This document shows, one piece after another, positions 11,331 to 22,321 of a DNA stretch of 64,000 bases. Each line of letters begins with the position of its first letter. The stretch's first letter is position 1. Location: positions 288,439-352,438 of the forward strand of contig NW_020170418.1 of assembly GCF_000524195.1 (NCBI RefSeq), given 5' to 3'. Origin of the DNA: Echinococcus granulosus (taxonomy: Eukaryota > Platyhelminthes > Cestoda > Cyclophyllidea > Taeniidae). The position numbers were made by a program, and so were the translations under genes. The notes below the pieces were generated by a model. The model did no database searches, was not told where the DNA came from, and saw only the letters and a list, made by a program, of their open reading frames with translations.

Positions 11331-11836
11331 CGTTTTAGAAATGGTTCAGAAGACTGCAATGACTTTGAGGGAAGCAAACTGTATCAATCACTTTAAAACA
11401 GTTAATTTTTTTTTAATTTTGCGCAAGCATTGTGGTTAGAGAGGTACTTTTCATTTTGGCAATTTGTTTTTCTCCTGTGGTCTTATTAGACCACTACACC
11501 CTAGAAAAAGCGCATGAGAGTAATCAAAGGCTAAGGTGTTATAAAAAAGCTTCGCAAATAAATCAAAAGCACAAAGTGCAAATACTGAATAAGATCTGTA
11601 GTTGAGTGAATGAATTAGTGGGTTCTACTTCCGACAATTCTGTCATAAATCTTCAAATTTTAAAATTTTATTGTGTTTAAAGTTTCTTTTTGTGAAAAGT
11701 TGTCATATACTTTTTAAGCTAATACGTTATTGTTTTGGAACTTGGTTTTTGTTTTAGTTCGCTCCCAGGCAGCGGCCCTAATTGATTGTTCGGTGGGGTC
11801 TCGCACGGTTTTTTAATCCGGCCCATCACGCGCGGC
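11331..11836. other. spacer upstream of PNO1
   Basis: AT-rich sequence with several poly-T runs just before PNO1. A pyrimidine-rich tract ending TTGTTTTAG at about 11757 could be a 5' UTR or spliced-leader acceptor. No other feature is visible. Confidence 0.4.
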
Positions 11837-12997
11837 ATGAGCGAGATTAGGACCGTATTGGTCCCACAAAATCGAAGGGGTCCTTTAAAAGAACAATGGA
11901 AATCAATTGCAGAGGTTCGGATGTTTTTTCGGTCCTCAAATTGGAAAAACATGCACTCAACTAGTCTATTTCTTTTTTCGTGCTTGGAATGTTTTTTAGT
12001 TTAAGTGGTATGGACAAGTGTAGGGTACTTGATTTCTTTTTGTCTATTTATCGTTCTTTCGGCTCACCTAGAATCCGTCGCCTTAATCTTGATATTGGTG
12101 TGTGTTGCATCAAAGCGGAACTGACATTGCATACAAATGTCGTATGTTACACATCCGTGGTCTCCCTTTTTTTACCACGCTTGTATTTTGCAGATTTTGA
12201 CGAAGCAGTTGAAGCTAATGGTATGTGTAAGAACACCGAAGAAAACTTGGAGGGTGATGCTACGTAATTCGCCTGAAACAGCCGACGCCCAGCACCTCCA
12301 AAGAGGCGTTGACTTTGTGTCAGCGTTTGTTAAAGGCTTCAGTATTCAGGATGCCCTCGCTATTGTACGCATTGATGGGATTTATGTAGAAAGTTTTCAC
12401 ATTGCGGATGTTCGTCAACGCCTCCGAGTAAGTGTGTTAAGCTGTCAGTTCCTAGACAAAATGTTAGTATGCCCCATTTGTAAAGTACTTATATTTAGCA
12501 GTTTCGTTGTGATTTAGTCCTGTGCTTCAATTCCTTTGATAAAATAATCTTCTAATTCGTACCGTGTGATACAAGAAACTGTCCCGAATTGATATCGAGC
12601 ATAAATCTGCCGAATTGGGTCTTGGTCGTATTGCGTTCCTTGATATATAGCACCCAATGTAATTAAGACTATGCTTATGCTTACTCGATACGTAGCTTCT
12701 CCCAATGGTTGAAACCAAATGGTCTCCCACTTAATTATTGCCTTTTAATTATAGGGGGATCATATGGCACGAGCGGTTGGCCGTATATGCGGTGCAAATG
12801 GACGTATTCGGTTGGCAATTGAAAATGCTACACGGACACGGATTATCGTGGCTGATCAAACTATTCACATTTTGGGCAGCAATGAACGCATTGCAGTGGC
12901 TCGCAAAGCCATCTGCAATCTTATTATTGGGTCGCCCCCTAATAAGGTGTTCGGTCGTATCCAGAATCAAACCGCACGTCTTGACTCAACCTTCTAG
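11837..12997 (+). CDS. PNO1: PNO1 (Dim2) KH-domain 40S ribosome-assembly factor
   Basis: Three phase-0 exons: 11837-11914, 12194-12427, 12755-12997 (184 residues). The protein carries the PNO1 hallmarks: VLVPQNRRGPLKEQW near the N-terminus, then AFVKGFSIQDALAIVRIDGIY, then GDHMARAVGRICGANGR opening the KH domain, and AICNLIIGSPPNKVFGRI near the end. PNO1 binds the 3' end of pre-18S rRNA with NOB1 and the dimethyltransferase during small-subunit maturation. The usual N-terminal low-complexity extension (human 252 residues) is missing, so translation may start further upstream in an exon I did not identify. ATG 11837 is the first in-frame ATG of this exon. First of four same-strand genes ending at 19226. 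Confidence 0.93.
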
Positions 12998-13374
12998 TTT
13001 CTTGATGTGATTGTAAAGATATTCTTCACTTCGAGTGGTTGTGGGGCTTGGGCTTTTTACTCTCACTCGATTTGTGCCTTGCTTTACTGCGGGTTGCAAT
13101 TGCGGCCGTGAGGGCGATGTCTGGTGGTCGGGGCCCGTTTGGGGTCGCAGCCTTTGCCATTAGCCGAAGGGCGGTTTCACAAGTGGTGGGGGGTTATTAA
13201 TGTGCAAAAGTGGGATTGGTCTCTAGCTAGGTGTCCTTTATCAACCCGATTGGTAAGTTCTCTAAATTGGGATTGTAAATGGGCGAAAATTCTAACAAAT
13301 TGTCATGTGGTGCTAGGTTGTTATAATAGGCAGGGCAGGGCCCGCCTAAAACGGCCTTTTATGGTTGTGCATGG
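12998..13374 (+). other. PNO1-PSENEN intergenic spacer
   Basis: 377 bp between the PNO1 stop and the PSENEN ATG, with GC-richer stretches. The sequence TTGTTATAATAG at about 13319-13330 is a pyrimidine-biased candidate acceptor (5' UTR intron or spliced leader) 45 bp before the PSENEN ATG. I see no AATAAA for PNO1. A 112-codon frame at 13124-13462 has no family resemblance. Confidence 0.45.
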
Positions 13375-14145
13375 ATGGAAAACGATCGGCGTGAGACGTG
13401 CGATCGCTTGCGGATTTGTAAAATATATTTCTTTGGTTCGTTTTTTAATGTATTTGGGTTAGCAAACTGTTTAATCCATAATACCTGCTTGTTGTCCCAT
13501 TAGATAAAAGTGACCATACCGGGTCCCCATAGACTAGACGGTGGATATGAAACTTTGCTAAAAAAATGTACCATAGGTGCAAGACTAGTACGCCTGACAC
13601 TTTTGTACATTAAGTGGGACGTCTTTACCCAGATGGTATCTTCCACTTTTCGTTTTCTGTCTTTCAAAATTCCCTTGATAGTTTTGGTTTGTTTTATTTC
13701 TATCCCAAGATTTTCCTCAGGTGCAAATTAATTTTTTCATTTCCATCACATATCTCATACATTTTTAAAACACGTGTTTGTGTCATAAGCCTTTGGTCTT
13801 TTTGTCAAGTAACTACCCTTGAGAAAGCGGACGAGCCAAAGTAATTTACCTTTGCTTTGCAGCTGGCATCGCTTTTCTTCCGTTTCTTTGGCTGGTAAAC
13901 GTTGTCTGGTTTTTCCGGGACGCATTTTTCGGACCACCGTCTAATACGAGGAAGAAGTTTCAACTTTGTGAGTTGACTGAATAAATATGTGATCTCTACC
14001 TTAAGACGTTGCTTTGAGTTTTATCGGTGCTTTGATTTGGATTGTCGGCCTGGTTGCTTGGAGCATAGTCTACCATCAAAAGAGAATTTCCTGGGGATAC
14101 CTTGGTGATCGCCTGTCTTTTAACATTCCCCCTGGGGAACTGTAA
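13375..14145 (+). CDS. PSENEN: PSENEN (PEN-2), gamma-secretase subunit
   Basis: Exons 13375-13435, 13863-13967 and 14006-14145 join in phase to 101 residues, the usual PEN-2 length. Family signatures: LRICKIYFF before the first membrane segment, then [23 protein letters not shown], whose core FLPFLWLVN is the PEN-2 hallmark, then a second hydrophobic segment [17 protein letters not shown]. The C-terminal [14 protein letters not shown] corresponds to the conserved DYLSF region, with Arg replacing Tyr. PEN-2 is a small membrane protein that stabilises presenilin and triggers its endoproteolysis in gamma-secretase, which cleaves Notch and similar type I proteins. The TAA at 14143-14145 is separated from the next ATG by only two bases. 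The first exon was found by homology and a phase-1 GT donor at 13436. Confidence 0.92.
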
Positions 14146-14147
14146 TC

Positions 14148-14750
14148 ATGGAGATTTGCGAATTATTACAACTAGAGGATGTAGTTCAAACCACTAAGCT
14201 CGGGAATCACTGTGATCAATACAACTACTTCGTTTCATCCAACAAAAAGCTAACTGTAAGTGTTGTTTGCATTATTTTGGTTACCAAATTACCAGGATCA
14301 AATTTTTATGTGTAAAAATATCGTCGATCGACTTGTTGATCCGCCCTGGCACGCAGACCCAAAGCGGAAATCCCTTTGGATACACGCTGCTGGTGGAATG
14401 GCAATCGAACGAGCCTCAGAAATCGCCCTTCACCTCTGTAAACGTTTTTATCCCAACCAGCTCAGTATGTTCGTCTACACAGATACCTTAAACACCGAAG
14501 AGGAGGTGAGTCTAGTGCTAAATTCATCTATTTTACGCCTTCTGCTTGTATACTAAACTAGGTTTTTCCTTCTGCTGCGAAGTGCATTCGTGTTACCTCT
14601 GATGGTCAAGTTGTTGAAAGGACGACACCAGTGTTAAAACCCACCGTTCACATTCGAATAACGGCAACCGCCTCCTCAGCCTCAAAGGATTCCCATTCTC
14701 TCCAACTAAATATACAAAATAGTGGCTACACCATCACACACATTGTCTGA
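14148..14750 (+). CDS. POP7: POP7/Rpp20-like Alba-domain RNase P/MRP subunit
   Basis: Three phase-0 exons (14148-14255, 14296-14505, 14562-14750) encode 168 residues. The Alba-fold core SLWIHAAGGMAIERASEIALHL parallels the POP7 block with the IHGLGLAINRA pattern. A following LSMFVYTDTLNTEEE and a late PTVHIRITAT strand match the POP7 order. POP7 (Rpp20) pairs with Rpp25 on the P3 arm of RNase P and RNase MRP RNA for tRNA 5' processing and rRNA maturation. The upstream stretch CDQYNYFVSSNKK aligns with the POP7 NDIYV region, supporting the first exon and hence the ATG two bases after the PSENEN stop. No AG preceded by a pyrimidine tract lies close upstream of this ATG. Confidence 0.85.
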
Positions 14751-14771
14751 GTATTGCCATTGATGTTGCTA

Positions 14772-14777
14772 AATAAA
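14772..14777 (+). terminator. polyadenylation signal AATAAA
   Basis: AATAAA 21 bp after the POP7 stop. It is the only clear poly(A) signal inside the PNO1-PSENEN-POP7 run apart from one lying in a PSENEN intron at about 13979. Confidence 0.7.
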
Positions 14778-15079
14778 TTTTGAACACATTTCAGTCTTTC
14801 CTGTTTTTAACGTTTTGAAATATTGAGTCGTGAGTATAGTCAAATTCGCATTATTCCTTTTGCGGAGGAAAAGTGGGTGATTGGCTTTATGAGTACATTT
14901 ATGTGGTTAATCTACGTTACAACTACCGTTGAGTCCACGGATGGCTGCGTCGTGTGGAAGCGTATGCTTGTGCTAACCCAGATTGTGCCTTTTTATGCAT
15001 GTAATTTATGCACTACCACAACTTGGTATGGATATTGTTAACATGATTTTAAGTAAAGTGTGTAGTAAAGCATTTTTGA

Positions 15080-15098
15080 TCAGGTATTTTTATTCCAG
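15080..15098 (+). promoter_or_regulatory. candidate 3' splice acceptor before NPRL3 ATG
   Basis: Pyrimidine-rich CAGGTATTTTTATTCCAG ending at 15098, 36 bp before the NPRL3 ATG. Since no upstream 5' UTR exon is evident, it is a candidate cis or spliced-leader acceptor. Confidence 0.4.
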
Positions 15099-15134
15099 CC
15101 CTGCGTTTTATTCACTTAAGAGTGCCAATGGGAA

Positions 15135-18100
15135 ATGACTTTATTGAATTCAAGTGTCATGTTTTGGAACGAAGAAGAAATTGTGCCGCGAAGCCTCCTC
15201 CTCATCTCTTCCGGAGCAGTTGGTGATCGATTGCTATTCTGGAAGTCGACCAGCGCTCCTGGTAGTTCTGTCCAACAAGAGCAGGTGCCATCACGCATTG
15301 CTGATACGCGAAGGTGGGCTCGTCGCACTCACTTTTCTTATCACTTTTGGGATCCCCGTTTCACTCTGTGTCAGTTAATATGCGCTACTCTGTAAAAATA
15401 GGTTCCGGCTATTATCTCCACTGATCAATGCTTTTTTTATCTACAAGAATCATGGTTATGTAACAAGAACCTCATTTGTAGCCCAGGATACTCTTCTTAC
15501 CTCCCCTACCAACTTTTGAAACCATCAAAAAATTTTGCACCTTAATATCTAAATAGTCTTAATTTTGTCAAAATCGCTTGGATAGTGCGTATTGACTCCG
15601 TTCTGCAGCTGTGAATCTTTCAGACAAGCAACCACTCTAGCCTTTCTTCTTTTAGACAAAAGTTCCCCACGTCTTTGGAAACTCCCCCTTTCCATTGCAC
15701 ACAGAGTCTGAACTCATCGCAATATGGCCATCGAGTAAGTAGCGATTGTATCAGCTAAGGAAATAGGTAGATTCTGTTCTATTGAAATTCTTTTTGCATT
15801 TCTCTTGAGGGGATCTCTTGCCCTTCACCAGCGGGGGTGTGCGTAGGTGGGCACCTCACAACTTCAGCTTCCTCCGTAGTCGTCGGGTCACCTCAACAGG
15901 CTGTCATCCCGTCGGGCGAGGTAACCATATCGAGTGCACTGAGCGCGGGCAAGACACGTCTCTCTGGCGCCCCGCCCTGTGCTCAGCGCCACTCCACCGC
16001 TGCCGTCACCGCTGTCACCTCCTCTGGAAATTCCGGGGCCAGTGGCAATCCGAACCAATCTGGCGGGTCCATTGCCGTCGCCCCCACTGAAATGATCGTT
16101 GAGAATGTACCTGTCAGCTCCCTGCTCAGCCTCCTCCACCCCTCTACCAACGAGCTCCAGCATAAAATTCACATTAAGGTGGGCGTTTTGCTGTCTACTT
16201 GAAATGCCCATAGACTGTGTCCCCACTCGTTTGCCTCAGCGCTACCCACAAGGCCTCTGGCAGTATTTCACTTTTCACCGTTTCTTTTACGAACAAGTCA
16301 GGTTTACTGAATTGGCATCTCTTTAAATTACTTAATACGGCACTGTTCATAGGACTTTTTGTAATTAGAAAATTCAGGGTTTTGTCACTGATTTGTTTTT
16401 TTTATCACTTGACAAAGCCACACCAAATGCTAATTATGCTGCAGGATGTTTCAGATGAGTGCGCTCATGTACATGCACACATTATAATGTATACTATCTA
16501 TAATGTATGTCTGCATGCGCTAGAGCTGGGGGTGAACAAAATTAAATCTAGTGTCTTTTTAACGTGGGGTCTTTAATTGCAGCTACCCACGATGGTATTC
16601 TTCTTGGATAAATCTGATAGCAGAAAATCGTGAACTCCTTCTTTTGCAGGGAGATAATGCGTAAAATCAAAATATATCGGGACTTCAAGTAGTTTTGGGG
16701 TGACCTGCACGAATTAAAATTAGTTTTATAAATTTACTTTAGTAATAGACCGAATGTTTAATTTCTACTGCTCCGTATCCTAACTTATCACTTTTTCAGC
16801 TAAGCACGAAGGTCTTCGTCGGCGTGGCCTTCAGTCTAGCAAAGTCCATAATGGAAACGAATGGTGTTCCCGTAATAAATCAATCATCGCCTCTAACCAA
16901 TCGAAGGGGCTCCATGCCCAGCACCAGCACCTGCGCCACTGTAGCACCTAAGCCACCAATGGACTTTACAAGCATAATTAATTTCCTGCGCCTCAAATCT
17001 CCGCTTCCTCCACCTAAATGTGAATCCTCTCAAACGCAGGTAGCGCATTGCGGCGGTCTATTTGGTGCCATCAGTAGCAAAAAAGGTGAAAAAACGATCA
17101 ACCAAAACGTATCCAGCTTTGCAGTTGTCTTTGTTCTTAACGAAGCTACTCCACCGTCCATTCAGTCGCATTACACGGAACTCGCTCGACTAGTAGGTTT
17201 CATTTTTTACCCTCCGATGAATAAACCTTACACAAAACTGTCTAAATGATAGCCAGATTGCTGGATCAAACCGCATTCACTATCAGCGAAGCGGCCAATT
17301 TTTGCCATTTTCTGCTTCGCAACCAACATATTTATGTTTTTGTTTGCTTGTGTAAGTATCTCACGGGTCGGTCTTATCTGAGTTGTCTAGCTTTATTTAT
17401 TTCATCCATTTGCATCCAAGTTGGCATTCTTCCATTTCTCTGTCATTTAACCTCCGATTCTGAAGACAGGAGCACAAATACGTCGATCCGAGCTCTACTG
17501 GCAAAACCTGAGTAGTGAACGTGAGAAAATATCCGCCATTCTCGACCGATACGCGGGCATTCTCAGTAGTGGGGATGGTCAGGTGGATGCCGGAGAGCAC
17601 AGCGGCAGCAATGGTAGCAGCGTCGATGACAATGGCAACATTAGTGTCACAAATGAAAGTGTTGGCGGTACGGAAGTGGTCTCACCTCTTATTACCACAC
17701 ACAAAATGGCTCCATCAGAGGCTCCTGAGGAAGACGATTCCGCCAAGTTTAATAAACATGAATTTACTGGAGGTGGTCGTTGCGACCCTTGGCGGGTCTA
17801 CGCACATGTAGCGAAGCGTTCTTCCCTCTGCAGCGAGCTTTCTCAAATCTTGAGTCAAGTGTCCTCCAGCGGCCGGGTAAATGTCAAGGTCCGTGGTTTA
17901 TACCCTTAGTGCAGGCAAATAATTATATGTTAAGCAGATGTAAATTGACTTACTTTTTGTAACCACAGATATACAACAAGTATTCGGTCTTCTTCTGCCT
18001 CCCCTTCAAGGCCTATGCAATTATGCCGTTTGGATTGAAAATGGTAACTACACCGAAGCCTTGTTGGCCTGGGATTCGCCCAGGCGCGGTTTGGCGCGCT

Positions 18101-19226
18101 ATGCAACGTCTTCGACCCTATCACACCCTGCTCTTGACCACGCGCAAACGCTTTCTTCATGTCTACACTGACTCCTTTCCCACTGACGTAAATCAGTCCC
18201 TCGAGAGGTGGGCGATGAGGTCAATCTAACGACCAATCGTACATTTTGGCAACTTTTATCCTAGTGAATCGATTGTGATAAAAACATGTTAAATTCGATA
18301 TTGTCTGCAATTATTCAGTTTTGTGGAAGACATCTCTCCGATCTCCAGTTTGGTCTCTATGTCCAATCGAGGCCACTCTCAGGAGGACTGTCTTCGTGTG
18401 GCGCTTTGGCTAGTCTATCACGGTCACGCAATTATAATCTCGCCCATTGCCTCTAGCAATGCCTACACACTGGCTCCACTCTCCCACTACTGGCTGCAAC
18501 CCAAGGTCCTCCTCCAATTCGCTGCTCAATTTCCCAAATTGAACTTTGCGGAGGTACTTCTTTTTCCACTGTGACATCTGAACACGTAAATGACATGGTA
18601 GTAGTCTCCAAATTTTTGCTGGAAGCATAACCATGAGGTGTCAACTTACCGTCTTCATCTAGGTTCTGTCGTCGTTCTCGGATTATTATACTCTTGAAGA
18701 CCACTTTAACGGGCAATCACCGTCACAATTTTGGACAAAATTAAGTGCAACGGAGGGTGCTGACCTGGTGGCGTGGCTTCTGCGTCGTCGGCTTATTGTG
18801 CAGATACACATCTACCTCCTCTCTCTTCTACGAAGAAAAAATAACGACGTCCCGCTTGATCATGACAAAGGCATCTCTGACTCCAACTCCTCCTGTTCCT
18901 TGAGTGGTCCATCGGAATCAGCCTTCGTCCGGATTCATCAGGGATGCGGAGGAGCTCTGCTGCAATCCGCTCTGCCAAATGAGGTCGATCGAGAGCGCGT
19001 GCTAGTGCACTACCGCTCTGCCGTGCAGCACTATCCCAACATGCTCCACCTCTTCCTACGCCTTCTGACGCACCTCCCGGCGCACTTGGAAGAGCTTATG
19101 TTCGTCGAATCGGTAGACAGACAAACCCTTATCAGTTGTATGCAACTATTTTCACCCTTCCTCATAACAATGCGCCTGCCTGATCCCGTTACCGCCTGTT
19201 TTGCTGGTGTCGAGTGGTCTCATTGA
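15135..19226 (+). CDS. NPRL3: NPRL3, GATOR1 complex subunit
   Basis: Exons assigned: 15135-15313, 15656-15734, 15810-16178, 16800-17192, 17470-17888, 17969-18207, 18319-18553, 18663-19226. Family blocks in order: IVPRSLLLISSGAVGDRLLF at the N-terminus, LLSLLHPSTNELQHKIHIK joined to LSTKVFVGVAF, FVLNEATPPSIQSHYTELARL, LRPYHTLLLTTRKR, ALWLVYHGHAIIISPIAS, and a C-terminal ELMFVESVDRQTLI. GATOR1 (DEPDC5-NPRL2-NPRL3) is the GTPase activator for Rag A/B that restrains TORC1 when amino acids are low. Exon 3 codes a Ser/Gly/Thr-rich insertion absent from the vertebrate protein as I recall it. Exons 4 and 5 do not join in phase, so a small 3n+1 exon between 17193 and 17469 remains unlocated. Confidence 0.9.
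16179..16799 (+). other. NPRL3 intron 3
   Basis: 621 bp intron from a GTGGGC donor to a TTTTTCAG acceptor. T-rich on the coding strand; nothing else recognised. Confidence 0.6.
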
Positions 19227-19543
19227 CAGTAGGGTATCCTCCGTAAACACGCTTGATTATTCGTTCATTCACTTGCTGTTCGTTCTCTTATACAGCACCT
19301 TTTTGAGGTCACCAATATCGGTTTTCAGGAATACTTGGGTCCACTCCATAGGTGCAAGAGACGGATATAACGACGACCAAGTGAAAAAGCCATTGAAGTA
19401 TGTTCAATAATGGAGGTCTGATTATGTTTAGATGCATACTCATAATGAAAAGAAATTGTAAACGCAGACATGCATTCAAGAATAAAAGATTATTATTACA
19501 AATATTGAATGAATGGTTTATGTACAAAAAATGATAGGATTAG
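19227..19543. other. convergent 3' ends of NPRL3 and ING gene
   Basis: 317 bp between the two stop codons. AATAAA at 19491-19496 on the plus strand could serve NPRL3, giving a 3' UTR of about 280 bp that nearly meets the ING stop. No clear signal on the minus strand. Confidence 0.5.
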
Positions 19544-20941
19544 CTAGGCGTCGACTCGTTTGACTTTTGAACTTTCGCCCCTACACCGAGGACAATACCA
19601 GCGACCTTTGGGTTGAGTTTTTATCTCGACGCAAGCAAAATGAAACCACTCGATTTCGCAACGAGGATTATCACAAGCAATCATATCCCCGTACGATAGT
19701 TTCTTGCACAGGCAATAGAGGCGCTCTCCAGACACGTCCACAGCGGTGGAACTGGTTCCCACTACCTCTCTCTTACGGCTGCGCAGAGGAGAAGAGGTGC
19801 ACCTCAACCTTGGACGTGGTCGGTTGTACTCTTCCGAGTCACTTGAAGAAGAAATCGAGGAGGGAGAGAGAGGTGCCTTTATTGGCCGGTTGGCCATCAC
19901 TTGTTCTAACGGGACTTGATCCCTTCTATGTAAGTCAGTTATTCGAGAACGCGAGGGATGGACAGAAGACATTACTCGATTCCTGACCCCTCTAAATGGA
20001 CCTCCTCTAGCCGAAGAGGCAGCGTTTCGCCGAGCACTTATCCATTTTGTGCCTCGTAGAAGAATTTGTGAGGGCGAGGGACGATGGTGCTGATGGATGA
20101 CCCGACGAGCTGACTTGATGGGTGGTTGTGGTGGCGGCGGAGGCGACGTACTTTCTAATGGAATTAGGGCTTGATGCGGCCCATTATCCCCGGGTGTAAA
20201 AGCCTTTATCAAATTTTTGAGCTGTTGCTCGTCGTTCGCATGCAGTGTGGATTTGGACTGCGACAAAAATTGAAGTATTTGTTCTAATGTTTCTAAAAGC
20301 TGATTTAAAAGAAAACGGCAAAGGATTACCAAGTACCCGCACCTGTAAATTGATTCAATTCAATGTTTTAACTTGATTCAAGAAATGCAGACAAAATTAG
20401 GGAATTTCGTATTATTTCCAATTTTACAAGAGAGTGACCATGCTAGCTAGCCCGTTACATCCGATTTCGATTTGACGGGAGCTATAGCATGTAGGGAGGG
20501 ACAAGAAGTGTTACATCAACCCCAACACCATCCCATTTGAAGCAATAAAAGTACCGCCAAGAGTTGAAATTCCGAATTTTGCAGTAAATAAGTCATATCT
20601 ATGCATTTAAGGTAACGTTGTGGAAATTAAAGTTAAAATATGTGGGCTTCAAGCGTTAGTGGCAGAGGAAACTAACCTCACCCCATCTCACCAAGTCTCG
20701 CATCGTATACATTATTCATTGTTATTATCATAGATGACAAGGCCTCAAGATTGGTGGTGTTCTTGTTTTCCGAGAGATCAGTAAGAGCCGATTCGATGGA
20801 GTTAATAAGATCTTTTTGCCCTACGTCAGAACCAAATGAGGAAGTAAAGAATCTTTGAAGGAGACGTGGTAGCTCCTGAATGGTGGCAAGATAATTGGTG
20901 AAGTATGCATTAAGGCCACCATCTATCATTTTTACACACAC
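19544..20941 (-). CDS. ING-family (inhibitor of growth) PHD-finger protein
   Basis: Two exons on the minus strand, 20692-20941 and 19544-20292, join in phase 1 to about 332 residues. The N-terminal exon has the ING helical core pattern [20 protein letters not shown]. The C-terminus is a PHD finger with C4-H-C3 ligands starting [17 protein letters not shown], followed by the family motif EWFHFACV and ending [11 protein letters not shown] proteins read trimethylated H3K4 through this finger and recruit histone acetyltransferase or deacetylase complexes. The 130-residue linker is rich in Arg, Ser and Pro with a run of prolines. The intact Tyr and Trp of the H3K4me3 pocket (Y of YCLC, W of EWFHF) suggest binding is retained. 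ING1/2 versus ING3-5 cannot be told from this view. Start could be the Met at 20941 or four codons later. Confidence 0.88.
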
Positions 20942-21241
20942 ACATCAAATGTATAAAGAGCCATCCGATGAACTTAAACAATTGCGTCTTTCATGAAATA
21001 TTGTGCTATTTTGCAAAAAATCCTATTTCTGTTAGCAAACAACCTTTTGTGTATATGTTTTAAATTCAAAGGGATTCACCGCCCCTATATTTCGAAAGTG
21101 GCTTTATGAGATTAAGTAAAGAGTCCCTTAGAACGCTTTCGCAATGTCACATAAGTATGACAGGTGGGTCCAACTATAGCACTCAAATCCCATTCAAGGT
21201 CGTAAATATCTACCTCGGAGAGGCAGAACCCTCACCACTAA
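20942..21241. other. spacer upstream of ING gene
   Basis: Spacer containing the presumed ING promoter on the minus strand. Nothing else recognised. Confidence 0.4.
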
Positions 21242-21431
21242 TGCAGCGCCCCAAGACCCTTCTGAAGACGAAAAAAGGACACTATACTCGAGTAGAATTT
21301 ACATATTTGGAATACGGAAGGTACCAGGGCTACTGGCATGGCCCAAAGGCCATCTCACCCGGCGTGGTACAATAACCAAGTCAAAGGTGGCTCCTCACCA
21401 GAACCAAGAGATAAACGACCATTGTATTACA
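21242..21431 (+). mobile_element. LTR-like/TRIM repeat copy
   Basis: 190 bp element starting TGCAGCGCCCCAAGACCC and ending CATTGTATTACA. Interior CTGAAGACGAAAAAAGGAC and TGGCTCCTCACCAGAACCA match the other copies. No target-site duplication is obvious and no coding is present. Confidence 0.78.
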
Positions 21432-22132
21432 TAGACCCCCTCCCCTTTTGAGCGCCGTCCCTGGCGCTCCCGCAGGTCACCCTTCCGCATCAGCCAACAC
21501 AACGTAGTCGGCGCTCCAAGGAAACATCTATGAGCCGGCCTTGCCAGTCATCAAATTTCTATGCAACTAAGGGGATACTTGACCACATTATCACTGATCT
21601 CTCTTGGCAATTTAACTGGATCTGGAGTTTCGTACGGTTTGGGAATTGTTCTGGTCATTATGCTTGTCTGCAGATAGATGTAGACAGACTGGCCTAAAAG
21701 CAGATTTATGTAAAGAAGAAAGGGATGTAACACGGGTCCGTGGGGAAAGGGTTCCGCGCGTCTGTTCCTCCTTGCCACTTTATTCCCACTTTGGAGCTGC
21801 CCATACTCTATTCAGCTAGTAAGGAAATGGAGGAGGTATCGTGAGTTCACTTTATCAACAGCTTCATGCAGGTGAAGTAGGGAAAGTATGTAAGGTAACT
21901 TCCAGACGGTTCACGGCTAGTATCGCTTTAGTTGTTAATAGCTTTTCTGCAGAACACGGGACTGGGATAGATGCCGAAGGTAGACGCCAATCTCAACCCC
22001 TCTGTTTGGGGTCATCATCATTTTCCCAGCCGCAGCATATGTACTTCTTCCGCTCTGCTAAGGTTTATCACGCAACAGTGGAAATCAGGATAGATGTCCT
22101 ATGGGATCGGGTTCGCTTTCTCCTGCCACCAA
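21432..22132. other. spacer between two LTR-like copies
   Basis: About 700 bp between two same-orientation LTR-like copies. If they were the two LTRs of one element this would be its interior, but I see no primer-binding site or polypurine tract. No coding frame is convincing. Confidence 0.4.
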
Positions 22133-22321
22133 TGCAGTGCCCCGAGAGTTTCCTGAAGACAAAAGAAGGTATAATACTCTGGTATACTATATATATTTGG
22201 CATACAGAAGGTACTAGGGCTACTGACACGGTCCGAAGGCCAGCCCACTGGGCGTGGTACAATGGCCAAGTCGAAAGTAGCCCCTCACCAAAAGCGAGAG
22301 ATAAACAACCATCGTATTACA
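22133..22321 (+). mobile_element. LTR-like/TRIM repeat copy
   Basis: 189 bp element starting TGCAGTGCCCCGAGAGTTTC and ending CATCGTATTACA, the same orientation and family as the copy at 21242. Interior blocks CTGAAGACAAAAGAAGG and GGCCAGCCCACTGGGCG are conserved. Confidence 0.78.

Noticed and set aside
13124..13462. 112-codon plus-strand frame upstream of PSENEN
   Set aside because: No family resemblance; it overlaps the PSENEN first exon in another frame and holds the probable acceptor.
21242..22321. the two same-orientation LTR-like copies as one complete TRIM with a 700-bp interior
   Set aside because: I see no primer-binding site after the first copy, no polypurine tract before the second and no matching target-site duplication; two solo copies are simpler.
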